DNA from: Chitinivibrio sp051745065
Lineage (GTDB): Bacteria; Fibrobacterota; Chitinivibrionia; Chitinivibrionales; Chitinivibrionaceae
Direction of reading: 5' to 3'
NCBI GenBank assembly: GCA_051745065.1
Contig: JBNJDQ010000102.1
Location: 1-8,787, forward strand
Length of the DNA: 8,787 nt
Shown here piece after piece: positions 1 to 6,036 of the stretch (its first letter is position 1; each line of letters opens with the position of its first letter). Below the pieces are notes generated by a model. That model saw only the letters and a list, made by a program, of their open reading frames with translations. It was not told the origin of the DNA and ran no database searches. A program made the translations under genes and the position numbers.

Positions 1-33
1 CGGCCTCGCGGACGTGCCGGCGGCCCAGGTTGA

Positions 34-2268
34 CCATGGGCTCGCCCCGCCGGTCTTGTATACGGTTCCGGGGCAATTGCAGGGATCATAAACATCGTAA
101 CAGAAATGCCCTCAGATGCAATCGAAGTTGACGGAGCAGAAAACGGCCTGCTCAGCTACAGCAACAGTCAGTATGACTTCGACAACGGTATGCAGGCACT
201 GTCCGCGTACGGAAAATACAATTTTGATTTTGGCCTGGACCTCGGCCTGTCCGGATATATTCAGCAATCCGACGGCGTGGGCCGGGAAAACAGTAAGCTC
301 TACGGCCTGCCTTCATGGAACTTCCCACAGTGGATCTCTCCGGACCCCGGCTATAACGCATTCCCCCCCGCCCCGTACGATGCTGTTGGAAGTAATGGAA
401 AATTCCCGGCAAAATACATGATCAGCACTCAGGCCGAATTTAAAGGATTTGACCTGTATGCACGCTATTCCCATGCAGAAAAATACGGAGCCGGTCTTTT
501 TTATCATGAACCGGATGGATATAACGATGTTGTATCTGACGACAAACAGACCATAGAAAACTATTTAACCGAAATCGGGAAAGAATTTCTTATCTCAAAC
601 CCAAACCACCTGTTCTGGGCAGCTTCCGAAGCATGGGGAGAAAACCGCAGGATATACGGAACACACAGCGTTCTTGCAGCTTTAAAGTATACCCATGATA
701 CTCCCCTGGAAAACAAATGGGAGTTTAAGCTGTCACAGGCTCTGCTTTCTGAATACATTGAGTATGAAGATATAGCCACATACTCAAGCAAAGATGAATC
801 GGAAGGATACATGGAGCAGTTTGGAGAAAAAAGGACAACCTTTCAGGCACTCTATCTGTTGAATTCCGTAGAGAACCTCAAGCTTGCCCTTGGTTCCCAG
901 TACAGATATGACAATATTGGTGAAGACATGCAGGGAAACAATCAGCTCTATGAAGATAGTAAAAAGCCCATTGTCAGTAACGTGGAATATCATAACTTTG
1001 CCCTGTTTACAGAAGGAAGCTATGACCTCCGTGACGAAATCACCCTCCACGGCGGCATTCGATTGGATAAGCATACCCGGACAGATATCGTTCCCTCACC
1101 CAAACTGTCAGTAATATACAAGCCTTGGGGCGAAGTTATTCCGCAGCGATTTAAGCTCTTTTATCAAACATCCTCGAACAATGGCAGTGCCGATTCTTAT
1201 GAACCCAACCGATACACCCCGCGTGATGATGAAGGTAATGTAATACTTGGCGATTACTTTGAAGACCCCAGCAAAAAACCCCAACCCACTGAGGATATTA
1301 TCCGCTCGGTTACGATGGAAGAACTGCATTCTCTTGAACCGGAAAAGACGCGATCCCTTGAATTCAGCAGTTACAGTGCCTTTCTGAACAATTCTGTTCA
1401 ACTGGAGACAAGTGTTTCCTATAACACCGTGGAAAATCTCTTTATGTGGAATCAGGATTATTATCACGTTTTTAATACAACGGATTACAGTTTCGGAGTT
1501 GCCGAAGGAGAGCTCCGTTATGTCACAGATAAATTCAACATCGGGCTGAATCATTCCTTCACCGAATTGCACAACATGGACTACAGAGACCACTACACAG
1601 TTATTAATCGAAACAGATATGACCGCCAGGATACGATTCAGGTAAACGGAAAAGATTCAATCGTGCCCACCGAGGACTGGTACAAAAACACCGGGACTGC
1701 AGAAAACCCCTATTACGTGCCCGTTGCCTCCGGTACAGCGGCTGACTCGATGAATGCCATATACAACATGGTGTCCATCGACAATTCCAATTTTCTCAAT
1801 CTGGCCCCTAATCTGAGTAAATTCTACATTGATTACTATGCGACAGATAAACTTCACCTGCACTTTGACACCAGAATTTTCTGGAGTCCTCTTAAGGGCC
1901 GAAAAGTACTCTTTGACAACCAAAAAGAGCATAACAGCGGAAATTTCTGGTGGGCTGAAAAAGCTGATTGGATGGATGATGCCACCTGGAACCGTTACAG
2001 TGAATGGTATGCGGAGAACGGACGTCCCACAACCCTTGGTATTGAAGATAAACCTGTCGTGAAGGCAAACCTTGCCACCTCCTACGATATAAATGACGGC
2101 GTCTCCCTGTCCATGGGAGTGAAGGATTTCCTCTCTGATCCCAACAGCGACAACGAATTCATCAAAAGGAACAGTCTTCGCTGGCAGGTCATGGTCGACC
2201 ACGGACAGCAGGGGCTTTTCACGTCGGATGTACGCCGGGTATACGGCCGCATCGACATTTCCTTCTAG
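34..2268 (+). CDS. TonB-dependent outer-membrane receptor, 5'-truncated
   Basis: This is the end of the plug domain and the whole beta-barrel of a TonB-dependent receptor, which imports a ligand across the outer membrane using TonB/ExbBD energy. The substrate is not identifiable. The frame is open from 34, just after a TGA at 31-33. Codons 58-102 read VYGSGAIAGIINIVT, the hallmark end of the plug, so the ATG at 106 is internal and not the real start. The following ~720 residues alternate aromatic and polar strands. They include typical barrel stretches: RLDKHTRTDIVPSPKLSVIY (about 1060-1120), FYQTSSNNGSADSYE (about 1159-1203) and LEPEKTRSLEF. The protein ends VYGRIDISF with the C-terminal phenylalanine used for outer-membrane insertion. 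Signal peptide, TonB box and most of the plug lie outside or are broken at the window start. A tryptophan-rich loop lies near the C-terminus. Transcription ends at the hairpin at 2295-2328. Confidence 0.92.
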   Translation, partial: PWARPAGLVYGSGAIAGIINIVTEMPSDAIEVDGAENGLLSYSNSQYDFDNGMQALSAYGKYNFDFGLDLGLSGYIQQSDGVGRENSKLYGLPSWNFPQWISPDPGYNAFPPAPYDAVGSNGKFPAKYMISTQAEFKGFDLYARYSHAEKYGAGLFYHEPDGYNDVVSDDKQTIENYLTEIGKEFLISNPNHLFWAASEAWGENRRIYGTHSVLAALKYTHDTPLENKWEFKLSQALLSEYIEYEDIATYSSKDESEGYMEQFGEKRTTFQALYLLNSVENLKLALGSQYRYDNIGEDMQGNNQLYEDSKKPIVSNVEYHNFALFTEGSYDLRDEITLHGGIRLDKHTRTDIVPSPKLSVIYKPWGEVIPQRFKLFYQTSSNNGSADSYEPNRYTPRDDEGNVILGDYFEDPSKKPQPTEDIIRSVTMEELHSLEPEKTRSLEFSSYSAFLNNSVQLETSVSYNTVENLFMWNQDYYHVFNTTDYSFGVAEGELRYVTDKFNIGLNHSFTELHNMDYRDHYTVINRNRYDRQDTIQVNGKDSIVPTEDWYKNTGTAENPYYVPVASGTAADSMNAIYNMVSIDNSNFLNLAPNLSKFYIDYYATDKLHLHFDTRIFWSPLKGRKVLFDNQKEHNSGNFWWAEKADWMDDATWNRYSEWYAENGRPTTLGIEDKPVVKANLATSYDINDGVSLSMGVKDFLSDPNSDNEFIKRNSLRWQVMVDHGQQGLFTSDVRRVYGRIDISF

Positions 2269-2294
2269 GGCTTCAGGAGTATAACCGGATTTTT

Positions 2295-2328
2295 AAAAAG
2301 GCTCTCCTTACCGGGAGAGCCTTTTTTT
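2295..2328. terminator. Bidirectional rho-independent terminator
   Basis: A perfect 13-bp stem pairs AAAAAGGCTCTCC (2295-2307) with GGAGAGCCTTTTT (2314-2326) around a 6-base loop. T residues continue to 2328, and the A-run at the left side gives a U-tract on the other strand. It lies between the convergent receptor (+) and RIO kinase (-) stop codons, so it can end both transcripts. Confidence 0.93.
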
Positions 2329-2348
2329 GAACAGTGGCAGGGACGGAT

Positions 2349-3200
2349 CTACTCAAGGTCTTCAGCCAACCGCTCCCGACGCTCCATCTCCTCCCGTTCT
2401 GCATCGCGGATAAAAAAGAGTGTTTCCCCCGTATCGACATCCTCACTGGATTCTTCCCAGATACCGGATAATGGAGAAAACGGGGTCAGCTCCCCGCGGG
2501 AATAGAGATGCCAGATCTCTTTGCCGTATTTCGTGGTTTCAAGATGCGGACAAAAGCGGCTGAAATATCGTCGCAGATTAGCAATATCGCGCAGGAAAAA
2601 ATCCCGTGCCCGGCTGTTTGCCGCCGCATTCACCCACTGGGGAAGGTCAATAATAACCGGACCGTCATCGCTGAGAAGAATATTGAATTCCGAAAGGTCC
2701 CCGTGAATAATCCCGGCACACAGCATTTTCACAGCATCCCGTATGAGAGACGCGTGATATTGTTCGGCCTCAGACTCGGAGAGTGTCACCTGGGAAAGGG
2801 GCGGAGCAATAGTGGCGTCTTTACGGCTGACCGCCTCCATAAGCAGCACACCGTCCAGAAACAAATGCGGCCGGGGAACACGGATATCCGCTGCCTGAAG
2901 AGTGTAGAGCGCATCCACCTCAGCACTTTGCCAGTCACTCTCCTTCTCCTTCTTACCAAAGCGGCTCTTTCGTGCCATGGCCCGGGCCCGGCGGCTGTTT
3001 TGGGTCTTTCGCCCTTCCTGATAGGCGGTCTGCTTGCTGAAACTCCGATCATTTCGCTGCTTATACACCTTGGCACAGCATACCTCTCCGCCAAAAACCA
3101 CCAGAAAAACATCAGCTTCTTTTCCGCTTTTCAACGTCTGCACAACCCGGTCAACAATCCCTTCATCAAGAAGGAGAGCCAGAGGTTTGGGTATTTTCAT
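2349..3200 (-). CDS. RIO-type (RIO1-like) protein kinase/ATPase
   Basis: A 283-residue atypical kinase of the RIO family, a full-length bacterial form. Visible motifs in order: the nucleotide-binding loop KSGKEADVF (24-32); the ATP-anchoring lysine in CAKVYK (K44); a strongly basic stretch (about 52-85, rich in R and K) in the region of the RIO1 flexible loop; the catalytic IHGDLSEFNILL (H166-G-D168, N173); and the metal-binding IIDLPQW (D185), followed by RDIANLRRYF (204-213). All catalytic residues are present. RIO proteins in archaea and eukaryotes act in small-subunit ribosome maturation; the role in bacteria is poorly defined, so I name no substrate. The start is supported by AAAGGA 5-6 bases before the ATG. 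A possible TATTAT -10 element lies about 30 bases upstream, but its -35 is weak. The gene appears monocistronic and converges on the receptor gene. The C-terminus is acidic and charged. Confidence 0.93.
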   Translation of the reverse strand: MKIPKPLALLLDEGIVDRVVQTLKSGKEADVFLVVFGGEVCCAKVYKQRNDRSFSKQTAYQEGRKTQNSRRARAMARKSRFGKKEKESDWQSAEVDALYTLQAADIRVPRPHLFLDGVLLMEAVSRKDATIAPPLSQVTLSESEAEQYHASLIRDAVKMLCAGIIHGDLSEFNILLSDDGPVIIDLPQWVNAAANSRARDFFLRDIANLRRYFSRFCPHLETTKYGKEIWHLYSRGELTPFSPLSGIWEESSEDVDTGETLFFIRDAEREEMERRERLAEDLE

Positions 3201-3219
3201 AGAGATCCTTTACTTCAAT

Positions 3220-3423
3220 TCAGTCCATAATATATATGCAGCCGGCATCACGAAGGCATACATTGATCCATGCCCCTGTTTTCCAAAAATCATTGAATGG
3301 ACACAGCAACAGACTTCTCCGTGAAGGTTTTCGTTTTACAAACAGTATTTCCACATCAGGAAGCGTCGGTTCATAAGCAGCGGAGGAAAGGGGCACGAAA
3401 AATCTTGCTGAGAACCGATACAA
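3220..3423 (-). CDS. Doubtful small ORF, 67 codons
   Basis: A 67-codon frame starts at TTG with GGAG five bases upstream and stops 19 bases before the RIO kinase start, in the same direction. The peptide has a central basic patch (VKRKPSRRS) and three cysteines, two near its C-terminus. There is no signal peptide, membrane segment or family motif I recognise. The position and ribosome-binding site are compatible with a small leader gene. The TTG start, short length and absence of family resemblance make chance equally likely. Confidence 0.18.
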   Translation of the reverse strand: MYRFSARFFVPLSSAAYEPTLPDVEILFVKRKPSRRSLLLCPFNDFWKTGAWINVCLRDAGCIYIMD

Positions 3424-3563
3424 TCACACTCCATGTTGTAAAGCCGGTCACAGGATAGCTTCTCCAATAGCGCAGAAAACCCCCGTTGTACCGAAGAATA
3501 GTCGAGCTACAAAAACAAGGTGGTTTCGCTGATAAAAGCACATTTAAAACTGAGGAGAGTGTA
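3240..3563. other. Unassigned intergenic stretch
   Basis: About 320 bases between the RIO kinase upstream region and the tRNA terminator. Apart from the doubtful 67-codon frame I see no recognisable gene, RNA fold or repeat. A 75-codon minus-strand frame here begins inside the tRNA terminator and is unlikely to be translated. The stretch could be a leader region or a decayed gene remnant. Confidence 0.5.
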
Positions 3564-3597
3564 GAAAAAAAGGGCAACTCCCGTAGGAAAAAGCCCA
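3564..3597 (-). terminator. Terminator downstream of tRNA-Arg
   Basis: Reading the minus strand, GGGC (3596-3593) pairs with GCCC (3575-3572). An inner CC-TACG-GG hairpin sits between them, and eight U residues follow (3571-3564). The stem is interrupted but the U-tract is strong. It lies five bases beyond the tRNA 3' end and can end tRNA transcripts or uvrC read-through. Confidence 0.7.
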
Positions 3598-3601
3598 TAA
3601 A

Positions 3602-3678
3602 TGGTACACCCGCAGGGATTCGAACCCCAAACCGCCTGATTCGTAGTCAGGTACTCTATCCAGTTGAGCTACGGGTGC
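3602..3678 (-). tRNA. tRNA-Arg (anticodon ACG)
   Basis: A 77-nt cloverleaf on the minus strand. The acceptor arm pairs GCACCCG with CGGGTGT (one G-U at the first pair), followed by discriminator A and an encoded CCA (3604-3602). The anticodon arm is CCTGA-CTACGAA-TCAGG, with anticodon ACG at 3644-3642, giving arginine. A34 is presumably converted to inosine to read CGU/CGC/CGA. The T-arm has loop TTCGAAT and a five-pair stem with two wobbles; the D-arm contains AACTGGATA. The gene has its own promoter 11 bases upstream and a terminator immediately downstream. Confidence 0.97.
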
Positions 3679-3688
3679 TAACGGGTCT

Positions 3689-3717
3689 AATATACATCGC
3701 GGAAAAGACCGGTGCAA
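3689..3717 (-). promoter_or_regulatory. Sigma70-type promoter of tRNA-Arg
   Basis: On the minus strand TTGCAC (3717-3712) and TATATT (3694-3689) are separated by exactly 17 bases. Initiation is expected near 3682, only about four bases before the mature tRNA 5' end. The -35 box lies 7 bases past the uvrC stop codon, so the tRNA may be both independently transcribed and read into from uvrC. Confidence 0.75.
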
Positions 3718-3724
3718 TATTTTT

Positions 3725-5518
3725 TCAGAAAAACTGCGCAAGTTCCTCCCGGATATCGCGGACATTCTGTGCAGTGATTCCTTTCACAGCACTGATTTCA
3801 GTATCACTTTTATGCGCAAGTTCCTTTGCAGATCCGAAATGCTTCAGAAGTTTTCGGGCCTTCTTCGGGCCGATACCGGGAACATCCTCAAGCAGAGAGC
3901 GATTAAAATTCCGTCCGCGGATTTTACGGTGGTACGTAATGGCAAAGCGGTGTACTTCATCGCGGATACGCTGAACCAAACGCCGCACCGGATGCCCCTC
4001 CTTCAGACGCACAGGTTCGTCGCGCAGAGGCGAGAAAATCAGCTCTTCCTTCTTGGCAAGAGAAATAATCATGGGAGGATCTTCAAAAGCCTCCAGGGCC
4101 CGTGAGGCAGCATTCAACTGTCCCTTCCCGCCGTCAATCAGAAGAAGATCCGGATACCGCTCTCCCGCCTCACGGCATCCGCGAAGTCGCCGGGTGACGG
4201 CCTCCATCATCATGGCAAAGTCATCCTGCCCCTGCACACTCTTGATTTTAAAACGCCGATACTGCGATTTATCCGGTTTTCCCAGGCAAAAATGGACCAT
4301 TCCCGCTACGGTGAATGTCGCTCCGAGATTGGATATATCAAAGGCTTCGATTGTTTCGGGAACTGCAGGAAGACCGCAGAGATGGGCAAGTTCCTCATGG
4401 ATAGCGGGAAAATCACTGATATACTGCTGACTGAGATGAAGGCGACCGGCTTTTTCCGCGCGCTCGACAAGTCTCTTTTTATCACCGATTTTGGGAATTC
4501 TTACAGAAACGGTCTCCCCGGAACGTTCAAACCACCGGCGAATCAGATCCAGCTCATCTTCAAAGTCGGCGGAAAGAAGTATCTCCCCCGGCAGGGCATG
4601 AGCGCTGCGCCGGTAGTAGTCGATCAGGGCGACGGCGATATTGTCAAAGGTGAGTTCATGGAGGGAGTAGACATGATTATTCTGATTAATGATGACCCCC
4701 TCACGCACCATGAGAACAGTCAGGCAGATGTAGCGGCTTCCCCGGTAAAAGGCAAATACATCGCAGTGCAGATCACTCTTTCGCAGATCAACTCCCTGCC
4801 GGACAATCAGGGTGCGGATATCCCGAATCTGATCACGGAGATGGGCTGCCTTCTCAAAATTGAGTTCCTGCGCGGCGGTCTGCATGGCAGAATTCAGAAT
4901 AGAAAGAATCGATGAACGGCGTCCGGCAAAAAATCGCTCAATCATCTCAATCTGCTGCAGATATTCCTGCTGTGAAATATATGAGGCACAGGGGCCGCTG
5001 CAGATTCCGATACTGTAATTCAGGCACGGCCGCTGGTGATCCCCCTGCGCAATCTCCCGGCGGCATGTGCGGATCTTAAAGAGCTTGCGCAAAGAACGAA
5101 GAATCCGCCGCATTTTTGTGGCATCCGTAAAGGGGCCGAAATAGGTAGCCCCGTCCTTGCTAATCCGCCGTACAATGAAAACGCGGGGAAACACTTCATT
5201 GCGGGTTATTTTTACGTAGGGAAAATGCTTGTCGTCACGTAACTCAATATTATACCGGGGCTGATGTTCCTTGACCAGATTTGATTCCAGAACCAGAGCT
5301 TCGGTCTCGTTGTCCGTAACAATCCAGTCCAGCTCGGCAATCTTTTCAAGAAGAGCCGGAATCTGGACACGCTCCTCACGCCCGGCAAAATAGGCGCCCA
5401 CGCGATTTCGCAGAACCTGCGCTTTGCCGACATAGAGAAAGCGCCCCTGATCATCCTTAAAGATGTATACCCCGGGTAATGCCGGTATTGAGGAGCGGAC
5501 AGATTCGAAATCAAACAT
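3725..5518 (-). CDS. uvrC: Excinuclease ABC subunit C (UvrC)
   Basis: The 597-residue dual-incision nuclease subunit of nucleotide excision repair, recruited by UvrB to cut on both sides of a lesion. Domains in order: N-terminal GIY-YIG nuclease (PGVYIF 15-20, LYVGKA 28-33, acidic E78), which makes the 3' cut; four cysteines C152, C165, C173 and C177, matching the spacing of the iron-sulfur ligands reported for UvrC; a UVR/UvrB-binding helix pair (about 205-235, NFEKAAHLRDQI); an RNase H-like nuclease for the 5' cut with D394 (EAFDISN), D433 (QDDF), D462 (LLIDGGKGQL) and H523 (RDEVHRFA); and helix-hairpin-helix DNA binding (EDVPGIGPKKARKLLKHFGS, 544-563). Length is normal and all key residues are present. 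The ATG at 5518 gives a standard N-terminus but has no nearby Shine-Dalgarno; the HU terminator sits just in front. No LexA-type box is visible. Confidence 0.98.
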   Translation of the reverse strand: MFDFESVRSSIPALPGVYIFKDDQGRFLYVGKAQVLRNRVGAYFAGREERVQIPALLEKIAELDWIVTDNETEALVLESNLVKEHQPRYNIELRDDKHFPYVKITRNEVFPRVFIVRRISKDGATYFGPFTDATKMRRILRSLRKLFKIRTCRREIAQGDHQRPCLNYSIGICSGPCASYISQQEYLQQIEMIERFFAGRRSSILSILNSAMQTAAQELNFEKAAHLRDQIRDIRTLIVRQGVDLRKSDLHCDVFAFYRGSRYICLTVLMVREGVIINQNNHVYSLHELTFDNIAVALIDYYRRSAHALPGEILLSADFEDELDLIRRWFERSGETVSVRIPKIGDKKRLVERAEKAGRLHLSQQYISDFPAIHEELAHLCGLPAVPETIEAFDISNLGATFTVAGMVHFCLGKPDKSQYRRFKIKSVQGQDDFAMMMEAVTRRLRGCREAGERYPDLLLIDGGKGQLNAASRALEAFEDPPMIISLAKKEELIFSPLRDEPVRLKEGHPVRRLVQRIRDEVHRFAITYHRKIRGRNFNRSLLEDVPGIGPKKARKLLKHFGSAKELAHKSDTEISAVKGITAQNVRDIREELAQFF

Positions 5519-5522
5519 GAAA

Positions 5523-5559
5523 TATAAAAAAACAGCTCCCCCGGCGGGCAGAGCTGTTT
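5523..5559 (-). terminator. Terminator between HU gene and uvrC
   Basis: On the minus strand AACAGCTC (5558-5551) pairs with GAGCTGTT (5538-5531), with extra CCC/GGG pairing possible in the loop, followed by a run of seven T and then ATATT. It lies 23 bases after the HU stop codon and its T-tract ends only a few bases before the uvrC ATG, so it would end most HU transcripts just ahead of uvrC. Confidence 0.87.
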
Positions 5560-5581
5560 ATTAAATGAACCGTAATCAGCC

Positions 5582-5863
5582 TTACTTGTTCACAGCCTCT
5601 TTGAGCGCTGCACCGGGCTTAAACTTAACAGACTTGGACGCAGGGATTTCAATCTCCTGCTTTGTCTGGGGATTAAAACCTTTGCGCGCTTTTCTTTCAG
5701 CAACGCTGAAGCTGCCGAAACCGATGAACTGAATAGATTCGCTGGAATCTTCAGCAAGAGTTGTCTCAATTGTATCCAGGAAAGACTTTACAACCTTTTC
5801 CACGTCGCGTTTTGCAATTCCGCAATCATCAGCCACAGCATCGATGAACTGGCTCTTGTTCAT
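5582..5863 (-). CDS. HU-family DNA-binding protein
   Basis: A 93-residue histone-like protein that binds and bends DNA as a dimer in the nucleoid. The N-terminal helices begin MNKSQFIDAVADDCGI; the central GFGSFSVAERKARKG (48-62) and the C-terminal IPASKSVKFKPGAALKEAVN (73-92) are classic HU/IHF signatures. The DNA-intercalating arm tip is present with P65 in NPQT, but the usual GRNPQTG reads GFNPQTK, with phenylalanine replacing arginine at 63 and lysine replacing glycine at 68. The start is fixed by GGAGGA just before the ATG. HU and IHF cannot be separated safely by sequence here; the lone gene and sequence favour HU. It has its own strong promoter and its own terminator, so it is largely independent of uvrC downstream. 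Confidence 0.95.
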   Translation of the reverse strand: MNKSQFIDAVADDCGIAKRDVEKVVKSFLDTIETTLAEDSSESIQFIGFGSFSVAERKARKGFNPQTKQEIEIPASKSVKFKPGAALKEAVNK

Positions 5864-5908
5864 AGTTCCTCCAAAAAATCAGTTTGTACCATTTGTAATA
5901 GCAATATC

Positions 5909-5938
5909 AATATAGAAAGGGATATTACCAAATTGCAA
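5909..5938 (-). promoter_or_regulatory. Promoter of the HU gene
   Basis: On the minus strand TTGCAA (5938-5933) and TATATT (5914-5909) are 18 bases apart. Initiation near 5902 would leave a leader of about 38 bases carrying GGAGGA. A-tracts directly upstream look like an UP element and would suit a highly expressed nucleoid protein. Confidence 0.65.
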
Positions 5939-5940
5939 GA

Positions 5941-5972
5941 AAAAGTCCATACTTTTCAGTTTTTTATTTTTT
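5941..5972 (-). promoter_or_regulatory. A-tract/UP-like element with inverted repeat
   Basis: Upstream of the HU -35 box the minus strand carries A-runs at 5972-5967, 5965-5960 and 5956-5953. AAAAGT-CCAT-ACTTTT at 5941-5956 forms a perfect 6-bp inverted repeat. The location, about 40-70 bases before the predicted start site, fits an UP element or curved DNA; the inverted repeat could also be an operator, perhaps for HU itself. Function is inferred from position and composition only. Confidence 0.4.
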
Positions 5973-6036
5973 CATGAATTCAGACAAGGCAGGGCTTACT
6001 GATTTATTTTACCATAGATAACAGAAAGGATAAACT

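Noticed and set aside
106..108. ATG as true start of the TonB receptor
   Set aside because: Clear plug-domain sequence (VYGSGAIAG) lies in frame just upstream, and a start here would lack a signal peptide and the plug.
2508..3230. 240-codon plus-strand frame opposite the RIO kinase
   Set aside because: It is antisense to a gene with complete kinase motifs and its translation shows no family features.
3486..3974. 162-codon plus-strand frame across the tRNA and uvrC end
   Set aside because: It translates the antisense of the tRNA (the familiar GIRTPNRLIRSQ artefact) and then antisense uvrC.
4292..4915. 207-codon plus-strand frame inside uvrC
   Set aside because: Antisense shadow of a fully recognisable UvrC.
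5531..5558. LexA (SOS) box before uvrC
   Set aside because: The repeat is ACAG...CTGT, the opposite orientation to CTGT...ACAG, and is better explained as the HU terminator stem.
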